Notes: generated by a model not told the origin, from the sequence alone. A DNA stretch of 64,000 bases from Enterocloster clostridioformis (GCF_020297485.1 NZ_JAIWZC010000001.1:2790001-2854000), one strand, 5' to 3'. Counted from the stretch's first letter, positions 33,118-42,114 are shown. Translations and numbers: made by a program.

Positions 33118-34434
33118 TTACCACCACATGCTTGGCACAAGACCGCACAGATACGGCACAAGCAGCGGGATAGCAGGGATAAAGCTTACCAGGAACAGGG
33201 AGATTACCATTGCCGTAAAAATCGGAGCAATATATTTAGTAACCCCCTCAATCTTTACGCGGCCGACACCGCAGCCCACGAACAGGCAGGAACCTACCGG
33301 TGGTGTTACGGAGCCGATACCAAGGTTCATAATCAGCATAAGTCCGAAATGCACCGGACTCATTCCAACGCTGGTGGCGATTGTAAGGAAGATTGGAGTG
33401 AAGATCAGCACGGCCGGAGTCAAATCCAGAAACATACCCATCACCAGCAGGAACACATTCATGATTAAAATAATCATATACCGATTATTGGAAACACTCA
33501 TCAGCCCCTCGCTGATAGCCGCCGGAATACCAGAATAGGACATCACGTAGGACATGATTGAGGATGCCGCAATCAGAAACAGAATTGTCGCGGAACTCTT
33601 CATCGTGTCTGCAAGCAGGTCATAAAAGGTTTTTATACTCATCTCACGGTAGATGATTGCCAGCAGCGTGCAGTACAGGCACATGACCACGCCTGCCTCC
33701 GTTGCCGTGAAAATACCGGTCAAAATGCCGCCCATTACGATAATAACAGCCAACAGGGACGGAACTGCCTCCAGCACGATCTTCCATGCCGGATCCTCCT
33801 CCTTCACAGCGGATGCCTTGTAGCCCTTCCTCACCGCCAAAAAGATTGCCAGCCCCGCGACTGCAATGCCAAGCAGAGCTCCGGTCAGATAGCCGCCCAT
33901 GAACAAGGCTGCCACGGAAACGCCGCCTGCGGTGATGGAATACAGAATTAACGGACCAGACGGCGGTATCAGGATTCCTGTCGGCGCCGAACAGATGTTT
34001 ACAGCCGCGGAATAATTGGGATCATATCCCTCGTCCAGCTCCAGCGGGCTCATGATGGAACCCATCGCGGAGGTTGCCGCTACGGAAGAACCGGATACGG
34101 CGCCGAAAAACATATTCGCCAGTACATTTGTAGCTGCCAGATATCCGGGTACCCATCCTACCAGCAGTCTTGCAAGACGGACCAGCCGCTTTGCAATCCC
34201 TCCCTTGTTCATAACGTTGCCGCCCAATGAAAAGAACGGCAGAGCCAGAAGGGAGAAGGAATCGCAGCCGGAGAAGCATCTCTGTGCCGCTGTCAACGCG
34301 AAGATATTCCCGTCCATACCGCTCATGATTGCAGTAATAATGGAAGCGATACCAATTCCCGCCGAAATCGGAACGCCTGCAAACAGCATAACAAAAAATG
34401 AACCAAACAGCATTAACGCAGCCTGAACAACCAT
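33118..34434 (-). CDS. dctM: TRAP transporter large permease (DctM-like)
   Basis: A 438-residue integral membrane protein with about 12 hydrophobic segments. Family hallmarks are GAVSGSSVAATSAMGSIM, ICSAPTGILIPPSGPLI and NLGIGSVTPPVGSCLFVGC. It forms the sodium-driven channel of a TRAP importer together with DctQ and the DctP receptor. The gene starts 2 bases after the dctQ stop. TRAP systems usually carry organic acids such as uronates, sialic acid or C4-dicarboxylates; placement beside GH31 suggests a glycoside bearing an acid group, which is an inference. Confidence 0.93.
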   Translation of the reverse strand: MVVQAALMLFGSFFVMLFAGVPISAGIGIASIITAIMSGMDGNIFALTAAQRCFSGCDSFSLLALPFFSLGGNVMNKGGIAKRLVRLARLLVGWVPGYLAATNVLANMFFGAVSGSSVAATSAMGSIMSPLELDEGYDPNYSAAVNICSAPTGILIPPSGPLILYSITAGGVSVAALFMGGYLTGALLGIAVAGLAIFLAVRKGYKASAVKEEDPAWKIVLEAVPSLLAVIIVMGGILTGIFTATEAGVVMCLYCTLLAIIYREMSIKTFYDLLADTMKSSATILFLIAASSIMSYVMSYSGIPAAISEGLMSVSNNRYMIILIMNVFLLVMGMFLDLTPAVLIFTPIFLTIATSVGMSPVHFGLMLIMNLGIGSVTPPVGSCLFVGCGVGRVKIEGVTKYIAPIFTAMVISLFLVSFIPAIPLLVPYLCGLVPSMWW

Positions 34435-34436
34435 GC

Positions 34437-34913
34437 TTATTTCCCTCCTTTGCTGTCAGTAAAAAGCTGTATATACTTGATTACACGGGCAATCACAATG
34501 AAAATGCCTGAGATCGGAAGGCATGCGTACAGCAGCCTAAACGGGATACGCATCACGGAGGACTTGTTGGTTGCATTGCCTGCAAGCTGCATTCCGCCGT
34601 AAATAAAAACATAGCACACAAAGAACAGAATCGCCGCCTCAATGAAAATCATAAGGACAGAGCGCACCGATCCTTTCACACGATCCTTTACCAAATCCAG
34701 CGCCAGATGCTCATCCTTGTAAAAGCAGTAGGCAGAACCAAGCATGGATGCCCAGATCAGCACGTAGCGGAGAAATTCATCCGTAAATGTAGACGGATTT
34801 TTCAAAATCCAGCGGGTAAAAATCTGCCATGTACCGCCTGCCAGAAGAGCAAACATGGCAGCGGCCATGATAAAGCGCATTACGGTATCCAGAAAATCAT
34901 TAAACTTTTTCAA
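34437..34913 (-). CDS. dctQ: TRAP transporter small permease (DctQ-like)
   Basis: A 158-residue membrane protein with four hydrophobic segments, as usual for DctQ. The sequence WQIFTRWILKNPSTFTDEFL and the RYVLIWASMLGSAYCFYKDEHLALD region are typical. It lies between the receptor and large permease genes and is cotranscribed with them. It supports assembly of the receptor with the large permease in the cytoplasmic membrane. Confidence 0.92.
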   Translation of the reverse strand: MKKFNDFLDTVMRFIMAAAMFALLAGGTWQIFTRWILKNPSTFTDEFLRYVLIWASMLGSAYCFYKDEHLALDLVKDRVKGSVRSVLMIFIEAAILFFVCYVFIYGGMQLAGNATNKSSVMRIPFRLLYACLPISGIFIVIARVIKYIQLFTDSKGGK

Positions 34914-34958
34914 AATCTCATCTCCTTCATGAAGTAAGCAACAGCATCCGGCCGGTTC

Positions 34959-36002
34959 CTACCTGCCGGCAGCCTGAATCTTCTCAACGATTGCATATAC
35001 CTCCGCGTTGCTGGTCTTTAAGCCGTCATAAATAGACTGGCATGCCTCCTGGAATGCCGCGGTGTCCACATCCTCTACAAAGGTAATGCCGTTTCCTTCC
35101 GCCCCAGTCTTAACCTCGTTCTCAAAATCCGCCCAGCGGGTCTTGTACTCGTCTGTTGCGGCCGCCGCAGTCTCCTTCATGATGTTCTTCTGGCTGTCGC
35201 TCATCTGATTCCAAACCTTGGTGGAGATTACAATGACGTCAGGAATACGGGTATGCTCATCATAGCAGTAGTATTTTGTAACATCGCTGTGATCGCGGAG
35301 AGCGGTGATGTTATTCTCAGCGCCGTCGATTACTCCCTGCTGCAGGCCAGTATAAATCTCAGAGTAGCTCATGACCGTTGCGGAGCCGCCCAGCGCGTTC
35401 ATCATGTCGATGGCTATCTGGCTGTCCATGGTGCGGATTTTCAATCCCTTTAAATCAGCCGGTACTCGAATGGGTGTGTTGGCGGTATAGAAGGAACGGG
35501 AACCGGAATCCAGCCAGGTCAGTCCAATAAAGCCGTCGCCCTCGGTAATGTTGTAGAGTTCCCCGGCTATCTCGCCATCCATAACCTTATAGTAATGATC
35601 CTTATCGTTGAATACATACGGAACAGACAGAGCGTTCCATGCCTCGTTGAAATTACCAAGGGTTGACGCGGAAACCTTTGCCATATCCAGCGCACCTGCC
35701 TGAATGGAAGAAACATTGTCCGCTTCAGATCCCAATTGACCATTGGGAAGGATCTGAATGTTGATTGTTCCGTTGGACTTCTCCTTCACTGCCTCAGCCC
35801 ATGCAGTCATCTGGATGTGCACCGCATGATCCTCAGCCAGTCCATGGCTCAGCTTCAGATTAAAGGTCTGCTCAGAAGCCGATGCCCCGCCGTTTCCTCC
35901 TGCCGCCTGCGAAGCAGCAGTGCCTGATCCGCCTCCACATGCCGTCAGCATCATTGCTCCTGCTACGGCCAATGCCATCATTGCGCAATTACGTAATCTC
36001 AT
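34959..36002 (-). CDS. dctP: TRAP transporter substrate-binding lipoprotein (DctP-like)
   Basis: A 347-residue receptor. The signal peptide ends in a lipobox, LTAC, at about residue 22, so it is anchored outside the cell membrane. The mature part has the DctP features: the LSHGLAEDHAVHIQMTAWAE start, PNGQLGSEADNVSSIQAGALD, and DLKGLKIRTMDSQIAIDMMNALG. That latter stretch includes the Arg (KIRT) that salt-bridges substrate carboxylates in the family, which supports an acidic substrate. It is the first gene of the leftward TRAP-GH31 operon. Confidence 0.93.
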   Translation of the reverse strand: MRLRNCAMMALAVAGAMMLTACGGGSGTAASQAAGGNGGASASEQTFNLKLSHGLAEDHAVHIQMTAWAEAVKEKSNGTINIQILPNGQLGSEADNVSSIQAGALDMAKVSASTLGNFNEAWNALSVPYVFNDKDHYYKVMDGEIAGELYNITEGDGFIGLTWLDSGSRSFYTANTPIRVPADLKGLKIRTMDSQIAIDMMNALGGSATVMSYSEIYTGLQQGVIDGAENNITALRDHSDVTKYYCYDEHTRIPDVIVISTKVWNQMSDSQKNIMKETAAAATDEYKTRWADFENEVKTGAEGNGITFVEDVDTAAFQEACQSIYDGLKTSNAEVYAIVEKIQAAGR

Positions 36003-36369
36003 AACTTACTTCCTCCTTTAAAATGGTTTCATTTATCAATCAGCCAACGCCTGCTTTGCGGCTGTCAACTGTTGCTTTTTATGCAGCTATGGAATATCAT
36101 CCGCGCTTTAAATTGCATGCTATTGTTTTTCATTGCCGGTCTCCGTTTCAAAAATTAAGGCATTTTTGCACAAATATACGATTAAAATATTATGAATTTC
36201 ATCAATAATTGATATATTTTTTGTTTATATAAGCAAATTTTATCAGTTTTATATCATAAAAGTCCCATTCTTTTGTGATTAAAAACTTGCAAAATGTGAT
36301 ATTAAAGAATATACTTTTGGAAAAAGAAGAAGATGGTTTTTTGATTTAAGCAAAGAAGGGGGAAACTAC
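36003..36369. promoter_or_regulatory. Divergent promoter region between TRAP operon and AraC regulator
   Basis: About 370 very A+T-rich bases. GGAGGAAG lies before the dctP start on the minus strand, and AAGAAGGGGG before the regulator start on the plus strand. The AraC-type regulator probably acts here. I see no clear repeated operator by eye. Confidence 0.6.
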
Positions 36370-37284
36370 ATGATTGTTCAGAAGATTACACACTGCACTG
36401 ATTCCATTCTGACACAGGAGATGGCCCGCATCGGTCTTGAGGACTATGGAGTGGTTGTAACCTGGTACACAAACCAGAACAACAAGCAGTCTGTGGTCCA
36501 CTCACACCCGTACCACGAAATCGTTCTGCCGATCTCCGGAAGCAACGTGCTCTACGCCTTTCAGGGGAGCCTTTACACCCTCCATCCTGGAGAGATGGTC
36601 TTTTTTCCCGCGGAAATTTATCACTCCGGACGTTATACGGTTACAGACATCGTATCTAACCGACTGGTTGTCCAGATTGGCGCGGAAATCTGGGATTATG
36701 CCATTCACGCATCCGGATTAATCAATCCGGATTGGCAGAAGAATATCGTTATTTTGAGCGCGGACGCTGTATCCGCCTTGGACCTGCGGGGGCATTTGGA
36801 GCGCATGGCCCAGATTCCCTGGATCAAAAAAGCTTATCAGAAAACGGTGTTAAACTGTGAGCTGATGGAACTCCAGCTTTTTATCAACCAACTCGTGGAG
36901 GAGCAGCATACCAAATCCCCCAGCTTAACCAGCGCGCTGATTTCCCGGGCTGTTGAATACATCCAGAAGCATTACACCGAGTCCACCCTTACGGTGGCGT
37001 CTCTCGCTGAAAATATCTTCATCAGCCGGGAGCATCTCTCCAGAGCTTTCAAGGAATACACTATGGAGAGCATTCACGGATATATCAACAACCTGCGAAT
37101 GCAGCACTTCCGCCGTGATATTGCCGCCGGACACAGCGTACTGGATGCCTGTACAAACAGCGGCTTTGCCAGCTATAACAGTTTCCTGAAGTCCTTTAGA
37201 AATCTATACGGAATGACTCCCACCCAGTATCGCACGCAGCTTAATTCCATTGAAAAAAGGAGCCTTAATACTTATAATTCATAG
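36370..37284 (+). CDS. AraC-family transcriptional regulator
   Basis: A 304-residue regulator with an N-terminal cupin sensor (HSHPYHEIVLPISGSNVLYAF, then LHPGEMVFFPAEIYHSGRY) and a C-terminal pair of helix-turn-helix motifs (LTVASLAENIFISREHLSRA and LDACTNSGFASYNSFLKSFR). It is divergent from the TRAP-GH31 genes and likely activates them when its sugar ligand is present. A rightward transcript would end at the hairpin at 37369-37397. Confidence 0.92.
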   Translation: MIVQKITHCTDSILTQEMARIGLEDYGVVVTWYTNQNNKQSVVHSHPYHEIVLPISGSNVLYAFQGSLYTLHPGEMVFFPAEIYHSGRYTVTDIVSNRLVVQIGAEIWDYAIHASGLINPDWQKNIVILSADAVSALDLRGHLERMAQIPWIKKAYQKTVLNCELMELQLFINQLVEEQHTKSPSLTSALISRAVEYIQKHYTESTLTVASLAENIFISREHLSRAFKEYTMESIHGYINNLRMQHFRRDIAAGHSVLDACTNSGFASYNSFLKSFRNLYGMTPTQYRTQLNSIEKRSLNTYNS

Positions 37285-37795
37285 GTTAGAACCAATTCCT
37301 TCAGTCCCTTCGGCGGCAGTCTGTAGCTATAACATCCATTATGGACAACTCCTGTCATTGTACAAAAAGACTCCCATGACATTACATCATGAGAGTCCTT
37401 AGTACCACTATAAATTTTTCTAACAGATACATTACTTTTGCAAAAAATCTTTTGCTTCACAATACTTCTGCCGCACAATCCCCTGCCATATTCCCTCTGG
37501 CATAAACAGAAAGACCATCGTATCTTATCCTAATCATCCTGTCCTACATTTCAGTTATACACAGTAACAAATCAGTTATTTTCAGACTATTCTCATGAAA
37601 TATCCAGTGTTTTCGGTGGATAATGTGGATAACTTTGTGGATATCTTGTTAATTCCCTGTTGATGTCATGTGGATGTCCTTTGACCTCTGCGTACTTTAT
37701 CACAGCTTAACCCATTCCATAATTTACCATCCCATAATACCGAAACCCTTAGAGGGACGTATACCACGCGTTCAGTGTACGGTCCTCCTCACTCA
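37285..37795. other. Intergenic segment with a hairpin
   Basis: About 510 bases. A 68-codon minus-strand frame (37272-37478) has no ribosome site and is not supported. The only structure noted is the hairpin at 37369-37397. The segment 37600-37670 is rich in GTGGAT repeats (TGTGGATAA, GTGGATATC, GTGGATGTC), not clearly organised. Confidence 0.5.
37369..37397 (+). terminator. Hairpin downstream of the AraC gene
   Basis: GACTCCCATGA (37369-37379) pairs with TCATGAGAGTC (37387-37397) with one mismatch around a 7-base loop. It lies about 85 bases past the regulator stop, with an A run before it and only CCTT after it. It is a moderate terminator candidate. Confidence 0.5.
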
Positions 37796-38029
37796 TTATT
37801 CCAGCAGTTCTTCATAGGACGTTCCCAGCGCTGTTTTGATGGCTTTCAGCTGAGAGACCTTTACATGCTGCGTCCCTTTCTCAATCTTCACCAATGCCTC
37901 CCTCGTAATGTCTACCCCCATCATCTGCAGGATACGGACCAGATCCGTCTGGCTGATTTTAGACTTCAGCCTGATTCTACGTATGTTGGTGCCAATATTG
38001 GTTCCTTTATCATCTTTTATCACATCCAT
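37796..38029 (-). CDS. Small XRE-family regulator, paralogue 1
   Basis: A 77-residue Cro/CI-like protein with NIGTNIRRIRLKSKISQTDL, then ITREALVKIEKGTQHVKVSQ and LKAIKTALGTSYEELLE. The start at 38029 has AGGGGA at good spacing; the ATG 6 bases upstream is too close to it. It is about 60% identical by eye to the regulator at 38814-39059. Two matching palindromes (38085-38100 and 38140-38155) lie between it and the divergent 132-residue gene, so it probably represses both. Confidence 0.85.
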   Translation of the reverse strand: MDVIKDDKGTNIGTNIRRIRLKSKISQTDLVRILQMMGVDITREALVKIEKGTQHVKVSQLKAIKTALGTSYEELLE

Positions 38030-38084
38030 TACCATTCCCCTGTACGCATGATTCCATAAACCCTCATTTCATGTCCCCATTTTT

Positions 38085-38100
38085 GAACCCATTCCAGTCC
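38085..38100. promoter_or_regulatory. Candidate operator of paired XRE regulators, site 1
   Basis: GAACCCATTCCAGTCC, a looser copy of the 16-bp palindrome seen at 38140, 39080 and 39135. Six of eight outer bases fit the GGAC..GTCC pattern. It lies upstream of the XRE gene starting at 38029. Confidence 0.45.
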
Positions 38101-38139
38101 ATTTCACTCTTCATATTATGGAGATTTTATGATATAATG

Positions 38140-38155
38140 GGACCAAAACCAGTCC
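38140..38155. promoter_or_regulatory. Candidate operator of paired XRE regulators, site 2
   Basis: GGACCAAAACCAGTCC lies immediately after a TATAAT box (38133-38138, in TATGATATAATGG) that faces right toward the 132-residue gene at 38185. Binding here would block transcription start. The same promoter-operator arrangement recurs at 39127-39150. Confidence 0.65.
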
Positions 38156-38184
38156 ACTATTAAAAAATTCAATGAGGTGACCCT

Positions 38185-38583
38185 ATGGAACAATATGACT
38201 TTACAGACACCGGCAACGCCAAAGATATCTACGGATTACTGGATTGCATGTCGGATAAGGAACTGGAGATGGCCAGGGAGGCGGTCAGAAACATCCGTGA
38301 AACCGCACAGCTGGCCCAATACGAGCGGTACAATGTATGGTTTGACCATACACTTCTCCCCATCTTCAAAGAATATGCCCAGATGACCTCTTCCCTGCTG
38401 CAGATTGAGCGGGACAACGGGACCATCGACGTCCTCTTTCGCAACAGCGGCGGTCTGGACATTACGGAGAACTGTAAGGGTATGTACATGGCACTCATGA
38501 TGGCCGTACATATATTCCTGGATTCAGACGCCGGTGATTCGGTTCTGGCCCTGACCTATGACTGCTGCAGGATTGTATCATGA
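38185..38583 (+). CDS. Hypothetical protein controlled by an XRE-type operator
   Basis: A 132-residue soluble protein, MEQYDFTDTGNAKDIYGLLD onward, mostly helical by composition, with no recognised motif, signal peptide or membrane segment. GAGGTGA lies 6 bases before the ATG. It is transcribed divergently from the small XRE regulator and has a clear TATAAT box followed by a palindrome. Pairing with a repressor suggests a conditional function, perhaps a toxin-like or stress protein, but no evidence fixes it. Confidence 0.7.
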   Translation: MEQYDFTDTGNAKDIYGLLDCMSDKELEMAREAVRNIRETAQLAQYERYNVWFDHTLLPIFKEYAQMTSSLLQIERDNGTIDVLFRNSGGLDITENCKGMYMALMMAVHIFLDSDAGDSVLALTYDCCRIVS

Positions 38584-38813
38584 AATGCTTCCCGCTCATC
38601 CTGTGCCCGGGAAGCATCCGCTCCATATCCGCCCCAAAGCACTGCACAGGATGCTGATAACCTTCATATCCAGCCATCCGGCAGCGTTCCCGGTTCACCT
38701 CATGACAGTGGACAGGCTACAGAAAAAGAGGCGGCTGTCCGTACCATATGGCGGCGTCTGTATTCTCAGGAATTTCTACAGCGGGATAGTATGGCCTAAC
38801 TCCATACCGCCGT

Positions 38814-39059
38814 CTACTTTAACAGCTCATCATAGGTCGTTTCCAAAATAACCTTGATGGCCTTTAGCTGGGACACCTTGATATGCTGGATGCCCCGCTC
38901 AATTTTTACCAGGGCCTCCCTGGTGAGATTCACCTCAAAATCCCACTCTGCCAGGTCAATCTTCTGAATCAGTTCTGTCTGTCCAATCCCCTTTTCCTTC
39001 CGGATTCTGCGGATATTCGCCCCTATATTAGCACTCTCATCATTCTTAATTATGTCCAT
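38814..39059 (-). CDS. Small XRE-family regulator, paralogue 2
   Basis: An 81-residue Cro/CI-like protein with NIGANIRRIRKEKGIGQTEL, LTREALVKIERGIQHIKVSQ and LKAIKVILETTYDELLK, closely similar to the 77-residue regulator at 37796-38029. It has a four-residue longer linker (EWDFE). AGGGGTGG precedes the ATG. Palindromes at 39080-39095 and 39135-39150 lie in its divergent upstream region, which suggests autoregulation. Confidence 0.85.
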   Translation of the reverse strand: MDIIKNDESANIGANIRRIRKEKGIGQTELIQKIDLAEWDFEVNLTREALVKIERGIQHIKVSQLKAIKVILETTYDELLK

Positions 39060-39079
39060 TCTGCCACCCCTGAATATCC

Positions 39080-39095
39080 GGACTGATTTTAGTCC
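39080..39095. promoter_or_regulatory. Candidate operator of paired XRE regulators, site 3
   Basis: GGACTGATTTTAGTCC, a palindrome with perfect 5-bp arms, about 20 bases upstream of the XRE gene starting at 39059. Confidence 0.6.
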
Positions 39096-39134
39096 TTTTT
39101 GCCATTAATCTTATTCAAAATTTATGATATAATG

Positions 39135-39150
39135 GGACCAGTATCAGTCC
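39135..39150. promoter_or_regulatory. Candidate operator of paired XRE regulators, site 4
   Basis: GGACCAGTATCAGTCC directly follows the rightward TATAAT box at 39127-39132, exactly as site 2 does at 38140. The sequence from TATGATATAATGGGACCA is identical at both loci. Confidence 0.65.
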
Positions 39151-39278
39151 AATGGAGAGCTTCCGGGATCAGAATCTCAAAGCGGAAGCACCAGCGGCTG
39201 CCCTGAAGGCCGCGCACCGCTTCCCGGGATGGAGGTAAAGATTGAAAATGAGAAGCAGAGTACTCCCATGAAAAAAAT

Positions 39279-39328
39279 AACAGGCTGAGTCCCCCCGCGC
39301 CAAAAGGCGCGGTCCTCAGCCTGTTTTC
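39279..39328. terminator. Strong bidirectional rho-independent terminator
   Basis: AACAGGCTGAG (39279-39289) pairs with CTCAGCCTGTT (39315-39325), and an inner CGCGCC/GGCGCG stem closes on an AAAA loop. T runs follow on the plus strand and an A run precedes it. It ends the short rightward transcript; in the other direction it would stop transcripts that pass the cell-wall protein gene. Confidence 0.85.
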
Positions 39329-39379
39329 TAATCTATTCATTATGTTTGGTTTTTCCGTTTCCCGGACATCCGCCTCTGC

Positions 39380-40195
39380 CTACTTATACAGTGACAGACC
39401 ATCCATCAGTATAATGGGATCATCCCACTCATTATCCGTAACCAGAGAAACCTCAACGCGAATCGCATTCTGTCCGGTCACATCCACGCCAAAGTGAATC
39501 AGCTTTTCATTGTAATGAATATCCTGTGACGTATAGAGTACGGTATCATTGTCACCATATACGGTTACTTTAGCCATGATTCCGCTGCTGAACTGGGAAG
39601 ATGGAGCTATAACGCCGGATAAGAGCCGGTACTGTCCGTTGGCAGCATACTTCACATAGCTTCCTTTGCCTTTCAGACGGATGGCATTATTCCAGCGCTC
39701 GCCGGTGGATGTTTTGCCGGAGGTAATGATATTGTATCCCTTAGTAGAAAGGCCGTCCAACAGATTCTGCACCAGATATGGTGTGGACAGGTCTGTAATA
39801 TTGGCCGGTTCCACCTCACTCTCCGCTGCAATCCATATGCCGTCCGCGCCAATCTGGCGTCCGTCAATCACTGTATTCGTGGCCATGGCTCCGTTGGGAA
39901 GCAGGAAGTACCATTTGTCGTTATCCTTAAACCATCCCCTCTGCATGACACCTGCCTGGTCCATGTAATACCACTGGCCGTCAATCTGCTGCCATCCCGT
40001 GGTCATGACGCCGTTGTTATCCATATAGTACCAGTTGCCGTTATCCTGAATCCATTCCTTGTAGGCAAACTTATTGGCGCCTCTCTGATACTTCCACTGA
40101 TCATTCACATATTTCCATGTACCTGCATAGGCCGGAACCGACATAACCACACTCAGAGCCACTGCTGCCAATATAACCGCCAAACGTCTCTTCAT
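39380..40195 (-). CDS. Secreted choline-binding-repeat protein with C-terminal NPCBM-like domain
   Basis: A 271-residue exported protein. The signal peptide runs to PAYAG at about residue 25. Residues 26-130 hold cell-wall-binding repeats (GNWYYMDNNGVMTTGWQQID, GQWYYMDQAGVMQRGW, KWYFLLPNGAMATNT) of the kind that bind teichoic acid choline or similar polymers. Residues 135-271 resemble an NPCBM or galactose-binding-like beta-sandwich (SSGIMAKVTVYGDNDTVLYT). It likely sits on the cell wall and binds a carbohydrate; no catalytic domain is seen. Confidence 0.85.
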   Translation of the reverse strand: MKRRLAVILAAVALSVVMSVPAYAGTWKYVNDQWKYQRGANKFAYKEWIQDNGNWYYMDNNGVMTTGWQQIDGQWYYMDQAGVMQRGWFKDNDKWYFLLPNGAMATNTVIDGRQIGADGIWIAAESEVEPANITDLSTPYLVQNLLDGLSTKGYNIITSGKTSTGERWNNAIRLKGKGSYVKYAANGQYRLLSGVIAPSSQFSSGIMAKVTVYGDNDTVLYTSQDIHYNEKLIHFGVDVTGQNAIRVEVSLVTDNEWDDPIILMDGLSLYK

Positions 40196-40414
40196 TCTGA
40201 ATCTCCTTTCATTCTCCCTTAGCTGCCTTATACAGACAGATACTATTCATCCTGCACTTGTTACATTATAATTCATTCTTTATTTTTATGCAACTGTGTG
40301 TACAAACTGTAATTAAACTGTAAAGATTAAATTCTTCCAGGATTTAAGCCTGTCCGTTAACACCATGTGGCCTGCCGGTCCTATCTCCCAGGCGTTTGCG
40401 GCTGCAGCCGGACA

Positions 40415-41038
40415 TCAGGTATTCTTCATAATCACGCTTTCCACCACATCCGCCACATGCTCGCAGGCATCGCAGCATTTCTCCAGGTATACGTAAATCT
40501 CCCTCCAGGCAATGATTTCAATAGGGTCCGTCACCTCGGCGTGGAGACTGCGCATGGAATCAATGAACAGACTGTCGCCTTCCTCCTCCAGAGCGTTAAT
40601 CTCGATAATCAGACCGTGAAGGGTCTTGGATTTTCTGAAGTCCGCAAATTCCTCCATGACCTCCTTAAGCGCCTCACAGCAGCGGATGATGACTTTTATG
40701 AAGGCAAGGGCCTCGGGGCGGATTTGCTGAACATTGTTTATGTAAATACGAATCAGCACATCCTCAATCTTGTCCGTCACCTCGTCAATACTCTGGCTCA
40801 AAAGAATGATATCCTCCCGCTCAATAGGGGTGATAAATGCCTTGACTAACACCGCCATCATCTCATGCTTTTTCTTATCCGCGTCATGTTCAATCCGGTG
40901 CAGCTCGTCCAGCTTGTCCTGTAAAAGCCCTGTATCAAAATGGTTCAGATTGCCCTCCAGCATTTTAGCTGCCTGGCACCCGCACTCAACGCACTCAATG
41001 AAATTCTGAAAATAATAACTATCACTTTTCTTAGACAT
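40415..41038 (-). CDS. DUF47/PhoU-like Pit accessory protein
   Basis: A 207-residue all-helical cytoplasmic protein of the DUF47 (TIGR00153) family. Typical features are IEHDADKKKHEMMAVLVKAFI, TPIEREDIILLSQSIDEVTD and CDACEHVADVVESVIMKN, with conserved Glu/Asp metal-binding positions. Such proteins are encoded with Pit phosphate permeases and probably regulate them. The gene starts 17 bases after the permease stop, so the two form an operon. Confidence 0.92.
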   Translation of the reverse strand: MSKKSDSYYFQNFIECVECGCQAAKMLEGNLNHFDTGLLQDKLDELHRIEHDADKKKHEMMAVLVKAFITPIEREDIILLSQSIDEVTDKIEDVLIRIYINNVQQIRPEALAFIKVIIRCCEALKEVMEEFADFRKSKTLHGLIIEINALEEEGDSLFIDSMRSLHAEVTDPIEIIAWREIYVYLEKCCDACEHVADVVESVIMKNT

Positions 41039-41055
41039 CTTATCTTCTCCTTTGC

Positions 41056-42114
41056 TTATCCATGGAACAACATCATAAACAGCTTCGCCATCAGGAATCC
41101 AATGATACCGCAGCCAGGGAATGTCATGACCCAGGTCATCACCATATCCTTAACCACGCTGAAGTTAATGGCCGACAGACGTTTCACCGCTCCCACGCCC
41201 ATGATGGCTGTGGTTTTAGTATGTGTGGTACTGACAGGAATACCGAAAATGGAAAATCCGAGAAGACAGGCAGCTCCCGCCATATCCGCGGAAAAGCCCT
41301 GGTATTTCTCCAGCCTTACCATATCCATACCCACGGATTTGATGATTTTCTTTCCTCCAATGGAAGTTCCCAGGGCCATGGCGGCCGATCCCAGCAAAAG
41401 CATCCACAGTGGAAACCGTACTCCCTGGGTATTGCTGGACCCGTTCACCATACAGATACCCAGCAGCATGACTCCCATGAATTTCTGTCCGTCCTGGGCA
41501 CCATGCATGAATGCCATGGCGGCGGCTCCGCCAATCTGGGCATACCGGAAGAATCCGGTGGTTTTCCGGCGGTCCATATCCCGGCAGGTCCAGGCCACCA
41601 GCTTGCAGGAAAGGTAGCCGCTTAAAAATCCCAATACAACGGAAAAAATCAGACCATAAACCACCTTTATCCACTCTGCCGAGTTAATGGCAGAAAATCC
41701 TCCGCGGATAGCCACGGCAGCTCCGGTAAGGCCCGCTATCAGCGCATGGCTCTCACTGGTAGGACATCCAATGGAAACAGCAAAGGATGACCATACCACA
41801 ATGGAAAAAAGCGCGGCACACAGGGCAACCAGAGCAATCGAAGTATCTTCCCCAAAATTGACCATATTGGTAATGGTCATGGCAACCGTGGAATTCACCA
41901 TGGTCATCACAACCACCCCTGCGCAGTTGCATACTGCCGCCATTGCAATGGCCAGATTCACATCCAGGGACCTGGTTGACACGCATGTGGCAATGGCATT
42001 TGGCGCATCCGTGATACCATTGACACAGATGACCCCAAGGGTCAGAAGAACTGTTATCAACAATGCCGGATTTGTCACCAGCTGCCGCAGGAAAAAGGAA
42101 AACGACATGTCCAT
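41056..42114 (-). CDS. pit: Pit-family inorganic phosphate transporter
   Basis: A 352-residue membrane protein with about ten hydrophobic segments and two internal repeats. The PiT signatures are GITDAPNAIATCVSTRSLD in the N-terminal half and GAQDGQKFMGVMLLG in the C-terminal half. It is a low-affinity symporter for phosphate (as metal phosphate) in the cytoplasmic membrane. It is the first gene of a two-gene operon with the DUF47 regulator. Confidence 0.94.
   Translation of the reverse strand: MDMSFSFFLRQLVTNPALLITVLLTLGVICVNGITDAPNAIATCVSTRSLDVNLAIAMAAVCNCAGVVVMTMVNSTVAMTITNMVNFGEDTSIALVALCAALFSIVVWSSFAVSIGCPTSESHALIAGLTGAAVAIRGGFSAINSAEWIKVVYGLIFSVVLGFLSGYLSCKLVAWTCRDMDRRKTTGFFRYAQIGGAAAMAFMHGAQDGQKFMGVMLLGICMVNGSSNTQGVRFPLWMLLLGSAAMALGTSIGGKKIIKSVGMDMVRLEKYQGFSADMAGAACLLGFSIFGIPVSTTHTKTTAIMGVGAVKRLSAINFSVVKDMVMTWVMTFPGCGIIGFLMAKLFMMLFHG

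Larger units (their letters stand above)
39060..39278 (+). ncRNA. Possible short transcript or vestigial gene opposite the XRE regulator
   Basis: A TATAAT box at 39127-39132 faces right, followed by the 16-bp operator, and a strong terminator ends at 39328. Between them only a 28-codon frame (ATG at 39152, MESFRDQNLK start) and a 7-codon frame exist. The transcript would be about 190 bases. It may be a small regulatory RNA, a small-protein gene, or the remnant of a gene like the 132-residue one at 38185. Confidence 0.4.

Noticed and set aside
37272..37478. A 68-codon minus-strand frame after the AraC gene
   Set aside because: No ribosome site and it overlaps the AraC stop and a hairpin; no family recognised.
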